39,634 nt of DNA. Source: Herbinix sp. GTDB taxonomy: Bacteria; Bacillota; Clostridia; Lachnospirales; Lachnospiraceae. The DNA lies in the NCBI GenBank assembly GCA_029239235.1, contig JAQZBD010000019.1, positions 1-39,634 of the forward strand, in the 5' to 3' direction. The translations under genes were made by a program, and so were the position numbers. This document shows, in pieces, positions 33,794 through 39,634 of the stretch. Positions within the stretch are counted from its first letter, which is position 1. Each line of letters begins with the position of its first letter. The notes under the pieces were generated by a model that saw only the letters and a list, made by a program, of their open reading frames with translations, was not told the origin of the DNA and searched no databases.

Positions 33794-34852
33794 TTACTCT
33801 GCTGTTTGGTAAACATCTTCATATAGATGGAAACCATCTTTAATGACTGTCTCATCTATGTTATCCTTCGTAACTGCCTCAACTTCAATGAAAATATATG
33901 GAACTTCATTGGTTCCGTCATTGATCGTACCCTGGCTGTCAATTTTTTCTCCATTAACTAATTTTTTACATTCTTCAACGGTCATTTGAACCAAATTCTT
34001 GATTGGCTTATATACGGTTAACGCCTGCTTACCATTAACGATACGTTGGCAGGCCACCAAATCTGCGTCCTGGCCCACAACCGTCACCTGCTCTGCAATC
34101 TGTGCTTCAGATAAAGCATCAATCACGCCCCAGGCCATGGAATCATTACCGCAAAGAATAGCTCTGACTTCCTGACTATGTTCCTTCAGCTCTTCGGCGA
34201 CAAAATCATAGGCATTCTCTCTCTTCCAGCCCTCCACACTTGTTTGCGCCAATATCTGAATCTTATTATTATCGATGTAAGGTTGCAATACACTCATGGC
34301 GCCATCATAAATCATCTTGGAATTCGTATCCGTATCACTTCCATTAACAATCATATATCCGCCTTCCGGAACCTTATCCACAAGATAGGATGCCATCAGC
34401 ACCCCCACCTGGGTGTGGTCAAAGGATATATACGCATCCACATCCGCATTACTTACCAATCGGTCATAGGATATCACCGGCACATTCTTCTCCTTAGCCG
34501 CCTTGACGCATCTGGCCTCGCTGTAGCAGTCATTGGGTGCTATCACCAGAACATCAATTCCCTGCTTCAGCATCTCTTTCACTTGTTCAAACTGAAGATC
34601 CGAGTCATTATTCGCATTATTAACAACTACCTTAAAGCCATTCTGCTCTGCTTCTGCCATAAAGATATCCCTGTCCCTGATCCATCTGTCTTCCAACAGG
34701 GTTCCCATGGAAAAACCAATCACAATTTCCTCCTCTTGCTGCGTATTTCCAATCTCCTCCGTCTCCACCTTGCATCCTGATAAGGCTATGATGTTAAAGG
34801 CTAATAATGCCCCCATCATCATAAGTTTACTAAGCAAAGGTGTTCTCCCCAT
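33794..34852 (-). CDS. XylF-like sugar-binding lipoprotein at the end of the sensor operon
   Basis: 352 residues from the ATG at 34852 (MGRTPLLSKLMMMGALLAF), preceded by GGAGGAGAATT; twelve earlier codons are rejected. The lipobox IIALSGC gives Cys27. The core is very like the D-xylose-binding protein XylF: EDRWIRDRDIFMAEAE, GIDVLVIAPND, SYDRLVSNADVDAYISFD and VGQDADLVACQRIVNGKQ. It may feed the adjacent importer or act as a second sensor input. A weak promoter pair (TTGTCA, 18 bases, TGCTAT; 34879-34908) could give it extra expression apart from the kinase and regulator. Confidence 0.9.
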   Translation of the reverse strand: MGRTPLLSKLMMMGALLAFNIIALSGCKVETEEIGNTQQEEEIVIGFSMGTLLEDRWIRDRDIFMAEAEQNGFKVVVNNANNDSDLQFEQVKEMLKQGIDVLVIAPNDCYSEARCVKAAKEKNVPVISYDRLVSNADVDAYISFDHTQVGVLMASYLVDKVPEGGYMIVNGSDTDTNSKMIYDGAMSVLQPYIDNNKIQILAQTSVEGWKRENAYDFVAEELKEHSQEVRAILCGNDSMAWGVIDALSEAQIAEQVTVVGQDADLVACQRIVNGKQALTVYKPIKNLVQMTVEECKKLVNGEKIDSQGTINDGTNEVPYIFIEVEAVTKDNIDETVIKDGFHLYEDVYQTAE

Positions 34853-34878
34853 AATTCTCCTCCATTCTGCCATATCAA

Positions 34879-34908
34879 ATAGCATCATAAATTATTTAAG
34901 CGTGACAA
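34879..34908 (-). promoter_or_regulatory. Possible internal promoter for the XylF-like lipoprotein
   Basis: Minus-strand TTGTCA, 18-base spacer, TGCTAT, in the 124-base gap after the regulator gene. The -10 is poor, so this is a weak call. Confidence 0.25.
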
Positions 34909-34976
34909 TTACCTTTTACTTACTACCCATTTATATACCCGTGACTTTCTATTTAAAAGCAAGCTCGAACCAGGAA

Positions 34977-36584
34977 CTATTTCAACCTCTTATACTCACT
35001 TGCATTAAATCCCGTAACTTTTTTAAAGATCTTAGAAAAATAATTCGGATCTGAATATCCTACCATGTAGGACACATCCTTTACCGACAACTCCTCCTGC
35101 TTTAACAGCTCTTTCGCCTTATCCATACGCAGCATTACCATCTTATCTGTGAAGTTAGTGCCGGTAGCATTTTTATAAAATCGACTGAAATAATAGGAGC
35201 TTAAATTTACATGCTGTGCAATTTCATCCAGAGAGATATCCTCATTATAATGCTCTAATATATATTTATCAGCCTTTTCAATAATGGAGTTGGCTTTATT
35301 CTGCCTGCCCTCCATGATTTGATTCACCGTTTCATTGATATAACGTTTTCCGATGTTATATAGGGCTCCCACCTCTTTCGCTCCTATAATTTCATCCAAT
35401 ACCTTATAGTAATTATTTTTGAGCACCTTTTCAAAGCGTTTTTCAAAGCCAACCACCAGACTGATCATCCACTTCTTTATTGCATCAAAATCAATACCAG
35501 GGTCAGCGCTCATTCTCTCAAATAATTGTACAAAGGAAAGCTGTACAGATACATTATCAGAATCAGATATTTTTGTAAATATTTCTGTTTCGATCAGCTC
35601 CTCATAATCATTTACCTGCTCCTCGCTTCTCTCAATGATATCATCCTCATGAAGGATATGGCTTTGCAAATTGTCATTCAATGAATCACTAATAGCAAGA
35701 GTTCGAAGTGCATGCAGTGCTTCTTGATAGGATTTCTTTGCACAGTTGATATCCATATGATAGTTACCGATTCCTATAAAAATATCAGGATAGATACGGG
35801 CGGCACGCTCCATAATGCGTTGTGCTGCTTTCACCGCTCTGGCTTTCTGCTCATAATCTCCTTCTTCACCGGTATCAAATACATAAACGATAATTCGGTT
35901 CAGCATAACCTGGCTTACGATACAATTCAGGGAAGATTTAATGATATTTTTATATTCCTCATACATCCGCTCACCGTGGATCCCTGCTCCAATCTTATTC
36001 TCAATATGATCGTCGGTTTTTTGTCCAAATTCAATTGCCATAACATACCCGCTGGTACTCTGATAGCCAAAAAGCTCGCAGTAATGTGTTAATTGAGTCG
36101 TATCCTGACCGTACATACAGAGGGAATTCATAAAGCCGGCTTCCAGGATTGGCACTATCATCTCCAGCCTCTCCTGCTGCTCCAGAATCTGCCTGCGGTT
36201 TGAATAATTTTCTTCCACATGCACCAATACCTTCTGGAAGGTTTCTATAAATTTCGCTTCCTTGACCGGTTTTAGAAGATATTCCTCCACTCCCAGGGCA
36301 ACGCTTTCCACTGCATAATCGAAATAATCAAAGGCTGAAATTACAATAAAGCTCACTGACTCATTGGTCTTTCTAATCTGCTTCATTGCCTCCAAGCCGT
36401 TAATTCCCGGCATATTAATATCCATAATAATAATATCGGGATGAAATTGAAAGGATTTCTCTATGGCATCCTTACCGGATCTGGCTTTCTCAATCTCTTT
36501 TACACAGTCAAAATTCTTAGTTATCATAAATCCAATTGACTCAACGGCAATCGGTTCATCATCAACAATCAGTACTTTATACAT
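34977..36584 (-). CDS. yesN: YesN-type response regulator with AraC DNA-binding domain
   Basis: 535 residues. The receiver domain (about 1-125) has LIVDDE, the phosphorylation site IIIMDINMPG with Asp55, and LLKPV with the conserved lysine. A long middle region (about 150-420) of the YesN kind is followed by a double helix-turn-helix AraC domain (about 435-535) with ISLDEIAQHVNLSSYYFSRF and VGYSDPNYFSKIFKKVTG. Its start overlaps the kinase stop by 8 bases, so the two are translationally coupled. It probably activates the adjacent ABC operon in response to sugar (inference from known YesM/YesN and LytS/YesN pairs). The symbol marks the family, not a proven orthologue. Confidence 0.93.
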   Translation of the reverse strand: MYKVLIVDDEPIAVESIGFMITKNFDCVKEIEKARSGKDAIEKSFQFHPDIIIMDINMPGINGLEAMKQIRKTNESVSFIVISAFDYFDYAVESVALGVEEYLLKPVKEAKFIETFQKVLVHVEENYSNRRQILEQQERLEMIVPILEAGFMNSLCMYGQDTTQLTHYCELFGYQSTSGYVMAIEFGQKTDDHIENKIGAGIHGERMYEEYKNIIKSSLNCIVSQVMLNRIIVYVFDTGEEGDYEQKARAVKAAQRIMERAARIYPDIFIGIGNYHMDINCAKKSYQEALHALRTLAISDSLNDNLQSHILHEDDIIERSEEQVNDYEELIETEIFTKISDSDNVSVQLSFVQLFERMSADPGIDFDAIKKWMISLVVGFEKRFEKVLKNNYYKVLDEIIGAKEVGALYNIGKRYINETVNQIMEGRQNKANSIIEKADKYILEHYNEDISLDEIAQHVNLSSYYFSRFYKNATGTNFTDKMVMLRMDKAKELLKQEELSVKDVSYMVGYSDPNYFSKIFKKVTGFNASEYKRLK

Positions 36585-38097
36585 GCTCTTTTTCCTTCCC
36601 TAGTTTATTCCTGAGCGGAAGCTTAAGTATGACGTTTGTGCGTCCTTCACTATAAGTAATATCCATTACGTCCTCTTTTTTATAAAAAAGCCTCAAACGA
36701 TTTAATACATTATCCAGACCAATTCCAGTGGTGTGTCCCTGCTTTTCCTTGGTTTTATCCTTTTTATACTTCCGGCTTAGTATAAGCTGCACCTTTTCCG
36801 GCGGTATCTCGTCCCCGGTGTTAGAGACCGTAACATATAAGGTATGGGCTTCCTTCCTCACCTTAACCTCAATAATTCCACCCTGTTCAAATTTACTGAT
36901 ACCATGGATATATGCATTTTCCAGCAACGGCTGCAATGTCATTCTCGGTAATATGAAGTTATTCACACTCTCTTCCTCCGGAACCTCCAGACGAAAATCG
37001 ATTACATCCCCAAATCTGGTAATCAATAGATTCATATATGCTTCCACATTCGATATCTCTTCACTTAAGCTAGCATCATAACCCAGACCTTTTAAATTAT
37101 AGCGAAACACATCCGCAAAATTTTCCAGATACTCACAGGTAACATTGTCTCCCTGAAGCATGGCAACTTTTGCCCCTATATTAATAGAATTAAAAATAAA
37201 ATGAGGATTTACCTGGGATTGCAGCGCCATTAATTCAGCCTCATGCAACGCACTTTTCATCTTCAGATTATTTAATTTTTCCTCACTTAGCTTACGCTCC
37301 AGCCGCTGCTTTTCCTGCAATTCATTCACATACTTGCGAATACTTGCAGTCATGCTGCTAAAGGTTTGATACAATATATTAATTTCCCTGCTGGTCTTCT
37401 GCTCCTTAATCTCAATATCAAAGTTACCCATGGACACTTCCTTTGCATAGGATGCCAACTTTGTGATGGGTTTAGTAAGCTCCAGACTGAAAATAATGAT
37501 AATCGTTAAGATTAAGATTACAGAAATGGCAAACATAGAATAGCTTAATGCCGTACTTTGATCTACTTCCTTCTGGATTTCTCTATATTGCTTGGCACTA
37601 TTACTCAGATCATTACTCATCATCTCTTCAATGTAGTTACCGATATAAGTATGTTCCTTCATTGCCTCCTGATAGCCTGCCCTGTATTCGTTCACTTTAC
37701 TATTTCGTTTTGCAATCACCGCTTGATCTACAATGCTTAAATAGTGGCTTATCATTCCCGCTATATTTTTTAACCTGACACCTCGTTCGGTATAATCCGA
37801 ATCCTCCAGCAGCTGCTGATTAAGATTCATAATAGAGTTGCTATGATTATAATAAGCCTGCAAACTGTCTGTGCTTCTTGTTGACAGGTAGTCTTCAAAG
37901 GTTAACTGAATCTGATCCAGTTCATTATAGATTGTTGTGATCTCCTGGGTTTGGTTCAACAGCCTTGTCATATCACTCATCAAGACCCGCGAGGACTGAT
38001 AATTATATAGCCCGACAACAGCGGTAAAAGACACTGCAAGGAAGAAAAATCCCAAAAGCTTCGTACGCAAAGTCATTGTATTCTTTGTTTTAATCAT
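36577..38097 (-). CDS. YesM/LytS-type sensor histidine kinase
   Basis: 506 residues from the ATG at 38097, with AGAGGG 7 bases upstream; nine earlier codons overlap the preceding gene. Two membrane helices (about 11-33 and 183-206) bound a helical extracytoplasmic sensor domain. A HAMP linker (about 206-258) and a coiled segment follow. The His_kinase domain has LQSQVNPHFIFNSIN with His299, the YesM/LytS hallmark. LQPLLENAYIHG and GIGLDNVLNRL are the ATP-binding N and G boxes. It follows the tethered binding protein by 11 bases and probably receives the ligand signal from it, as LytS does from XylFII in Clostridium beijerinckii. Confidence 0.93.
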   Translation of the reverse strand: MIKTKNTMTLRTKLLGFFFLAVSFTAVVGLYNYQSSRVLMSDMTRLLNQTQEITTIYNELDQIQLTFEDYLSTRSTDSLQAYYNHSNSIMNLNQQLLEDSDYTERGVRLKNIAGMISHYLSIVDQAVIAKRNSKVNEYRAGYQEAMKEHTYIGNYIEEMMSNDLSNSAKQYREIQKEVDQSTALSYSMFAISVILILTIIIIFSLELTKPITKLASYAKEVSMGNFDIEIKEQKTSREINILYQTFSSMTASIRKYVNELQEKQRLERKLSEEKLNNLKMKSALHEAELMALQSQVNPHFIFNSINIGAKVAMLQGDNVTCEYLENFADVFRYNLKGLGYDASLSEEISNVEAYMNLLITRFGDVIDFRLEVPEEESVNNFILPRMTLQPLLENAYIHGISKFEQGGIIEVKVRKEAHTLYVTVSNTGDEIPPEKVQLILSRKYKKDKTKEKQGHTTGIGLDNVLNRLRLFYKKEDVMDITYSEGRTNVILKLPLRNKLGKEKEHV

Positions 38098-38108
38098 CCG
38101 CCTACCCT

Positions 38109-39107
38109 CTAGTTCATATTCCACTTTTCAAGAAATTCTCTGACATTCTTTCGGTCGATGGTGTATAAGCCAGTGCTGACCGTATCACTGATGGGCTCAC
38201 CATCTAAGGACTGCACCAGCTGTTTTACGGTATCATAGCCTATTTCATTCGCATCGGGACAAACGATACCATAGATTACCCCGTGATCAATATAGTCCAG
38301 GGTTTGTTGTGTCACTCCATACCCAACAATCTTTATATCACCTACTAAATTATTATCCACGAAAATCTGAGCAATCCCCGGTGTACATTTTTCATCCATA
38401 CAGATGATCAAATCCGGTTTATTTGCGTTATTCATAATATGGGAAGCAATTTCCTCTGCCTCAAACATATCCGTATCCACCGTATAAATGCTATCATCCG
38501 AGATATTCATTGTACTGTAGGCATCAAAGGAATCTAGGATACCCTGAATAATATTATTCTTATATTCTTCCTCTCCGTCATTGCCTTCGTTATTAATAAT
38601 AACTGCTACATTTGCGTTTCCTCCGGTTGCCTCCACCGCCATATTGGCAGCATAGTAGCCCAGATTATAGCTATTGGTGCCGACCACCGGAGTATCTGAG
38701 ACAGGATAATTATTATTTTCATAGGTCATAATAGCGATTCCCTGCTTCTTTGCATCCTCGATAATCTGTCGCGTCTGGCTGATATCCGCCGCTTGAAGTG
38801 CAATTCCGTCAACCCCCGCATTAACTCCCATTTCTACTGCTTCTTTCAGGTCATTTACGTTCAATTGCTTTAAGGTAACAATCTCAACATATACTCCTGC
38901 TTCTTCCCCAGCTTTTTTTGCCCCTTCCTGAAAAGTGGTCAAAAAATTCTCATTATTACTCTGAACAATTAATTGCAAGTGATATTTGGGATTGTCGACC
39001 TTCGTCTGCTCCTCCAGGTCACTGTCCTTTTTCATAAACAGGCTGGCATACATAACCAACATAATCAGTAACATCCCAATTAACACGCCATAGATTCCTT
39101 TTAGCAT
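38109..39107 (-). CDS. Membrane-tethered RbsB-type sugar-binding protein, likely sensor subunit
   Basis: 332 residues. The N-terminus is one strong membrane helix (about 5-25, VLIGMLLIMLVMYASLF) with no lipobox and no good signal-peptidase site, so the protein should stay tethered to the membrane. The type-I periplasmic binding fold follows: LQLIVQSNNENFLTTFQEGA, GVDGIALQAAD, VGTNSYNLGYYAANMAVEA and DIKIVGYGVTQQTLDYI. This pattern is nearer to ribose/galactose-binding proteins than to XylF. Its place directly ahead of the kinase and the tether suggest sensing rather than transport. The ligand is unknown. Confidence 0.88.
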   Translation of the reverse strand: MLKGIYGVLIGMLLIMLVMYASLFMKKDSDLEEQTKVDNPKYHLQLIVQSNNENFLTTFQEGAKKAGEEAGVYVEIVTLKQLNVNDLKEAVEMGVNAGVDGIALQAADISQTRQIIEDAKKQGIAIMTYENNNYPVSDTPVVGTNSYNLGYYAANMAVEATGGNANVAVIINNEGNDGEEEYKNNIIQGILDSFDAYSTMNISDDSIYTVDTDMFEAEEIASHIMNNANKPDLIICMDEKCTPGIAQIFVDNNLVGDIKIVGYGVTQQTLDYIDHGVIYGIVCPDANEIGYDTVKQLVQSLDGEPISDTVSTGLYTIDRKNVREFLEKWNMN

Positions 39108-39168
39108 GACTCCCCGTCCTTTAATATATCCTAAATTTTAGTTCCTAATTTAACTTTTCCGAGCCATA

Positions 39169-39183
39169 TGTTAAATTTTAACA
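39169..39183. repeat. Inverted repeat in the sensor operon leader
   Basis: TGTTAAA and TTTAACA face each other around one base, about 62 bases upstream of the tethered binding-protein start and downstream of the candidate promoter. It could be an operator for a dimeric repressor, or chance in AT-rich DNA. Confidence 0.4.
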
Positions 39184-39233
39184 CACTTTGTGGTAAAGTT
39201 GTATAAATTTTTCTCTGCCTCCAAATCTTTTTT

Positions 39234-39262
39234 ATTATATTTCTTAAAGAAAGATTTAGCAA
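39234..39262 (-). promoter_or_regulatory. Candidate promoter of the sensor operon
   Basis: Minus-strand TTGCTA, 17 bases and a perfect TATAAT, giving a leader of about 120 bases before the start at 39107. It is the best promoter-like pair in the 325-base gap 39108-39432, which otherwise holds an inverted repeat, a short tandem repeat and a terminator. Confidence 0.5.
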
Positions 39263-39305
39263 ATGTTATTTATTAGCATTCAAGTATTAAAGATATTAAA
39301 GATCA

Positions 39306-39347
39306 GACGAATGTATTCTGATGAATGTATTGAGATGAATGTATATA
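39306..39347. repeat. 14-bp tandem repeat, three copies
   Basis: Units GACGAATGTATTCT, GATGAATGTATTGA and GATGAATGTATATA stand head to tail, 44 bases upstream of the candidate sensor-operon promoter -35 box. Phasing of 14 bp does not match a helical turn. Confidence 0.7.
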
Positions 39348-39372
39348 TATAAATTTTGGCGCTTTTATTGCA

Positions 39373-39412
39373 ATAAAATAAGAGCACCCCAGTATTTCTA
39401 CTGAGGCACTCT
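39373..39412 (-). terminator. Intrinsic terminator of the upstream sugar importer
   Basis: AGAGTGCCTCAGTA and TACTGGGGTGCTCT pair fully on the minus transcript, using three G-U wobbles; on the plus strand the same positions are C-A mismatches. TATTTTATT follows. It ends the permease gene cut by the window edge. Confidence 0.85.
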
Positions 39413-39432
39413 ATAGCGAATCGAAGGATGGA

Positions 39433-39634
39433 TTAGGCTGCTTTGCTTCTTCGTTTTGATAATACATCAAAGGTTACTGCTGCTAGTAAAACCATACCTT
39501 TAATAACCTTTTGCAAATTGTTGTCTATTCCCATAATGGACATACCATTATTAATAACTCCCATGAAGATGGCACCAATGACTACTCCCGGCACCGTGCC
39601 AATTCCGCCATAAGCAGAGGCACCACCGATATAG
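39433..39634 (-). CDS. Sugar ABC importer permease, C-terminal part (cut by window edge)
   Basis: The minus strand encodes 66 residues and a stop, open to the right edge. YIGGASAYGGIGTVPGVVIG, INNGMSIMGIDNNLQ and VIKGMVLLAAVTFDVLSKR align by eye with the last part of the permease at 29469-30668 (YIGGVSVNGGIGRV, LTNGMNLMGI, IVKGVIFILAVAFDII), so it is a MglC/XylH-type permease of a second importer. Its ATPase and binding protein are expected to the right. It is separated from the sensor operon by a terminator. Confidence 0.9.
   Translation of the reverse strand, partial: YIGGASAYGGIGTVPGVVIGAIFMGVINNGMSIMGIDNNLQKVIKGMVLLAAVTFDVLSKRRSKAA

Noticed and set aside
34178..34780. Plus-strand open frame of 200 codons opposite the XylF-like gene
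   Set aside because: Long but antisense to a well-recognised binding protein, with a His/Ile/Leu-biased composition and no ribosome site.

Overview
The window is a chromosomal stretch of a low-GC Firmicute, most likely a clostridial (Lachnospiraceae / Clostridium cluster XIVa-like) anaerobe. The basis is AT-rich intergenic DNA, strong AGGAGG-type ribosome binding sites with some TTG starts, intrinsic terminators, and a gene set of ChvE/XylF-type sugar transporters, a YesM/YesN-type sensor pair, DegV, a Nim-like flavoprotein and a comEA/comEC pair. I see no rRNA, tRNA, transposase, phage gene or CRISPR array. The genus is inference.

Layout. (1) Positions 1-5183, minus strand: comEA, then a response regulator, a histidine kinase, a GerMN lipoprotein and the 5' part of comEC, which runs off the left edge. 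(2) 5313-12829: a small YdcZ-type transporter; the arginine genes argJ-argB-argD (minus) closed by a clear terminator; a GNAT acetyltransferase; maf; a 60-residue membrane peptide; and argG on the plus strand behind a structured leader. (3) 12905-17011, minus: GtrA, a GT2 glycosyltransferase and YfhO, which together look like a complete lipid-carrier glycosylation machine. (4) 17099-23021, minus: an alpha/beta hydrolase, a run DegV - SpoU methyltransferase - MFS transporter - glycerophosphodiesterase, and an AEC carrier. (5) 23022-28395: mntP behind a leader with an intrinsic terminator, a RimJ/L-type acetyltransferase with a Cof-type HAD phosphatase, a convergent HAD phosphatase, a Nim-like protein whose leader holds short tandem repeats, a histidine phosphatase and a 104-residue unknown protein. 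(6) 28566-39634, minus: a lipoprotein, then a sugar-uptake and sugar-sensing region. That region holds an ABC importer (binding protein, double ATPase, permease) preceded by a second operon of membrane-tethered binding protein, YesM/LytS-type kinase, YesN-type regulator and XylF-like lipoprotein. The right edge cuts the permease of another sugar importer.

How the genes work together. The right third looks like a sense-and-import module. A tethered binding protein and a kinase probably detect a sugar outside the cell, the AraC-type regulator switches on the neighbouring importer, and a XylF-like lipoprotein adds a second binding function. The closest known arrangement is the XylFII-LytS-YesN xylose system of Clostridium beijerinckii, but here there are two binding proteins of different subfamilies around the kinase/regulator pair. 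The arginine genes give acetyl cycling (argJ), phosphorylation (argB), transamination (argD) and argininosuccinate synthesis (argG); argC, argF and argH are not here.

The most interesting items are the dual-binding-protein sensor operon, the mntP leader, the argG leader, the GtrA/GT2/YfhO trio, the two-component pair lying between comEA and comEC, and three separate short tandem-repeat tracts in intergenic or leader DNA.
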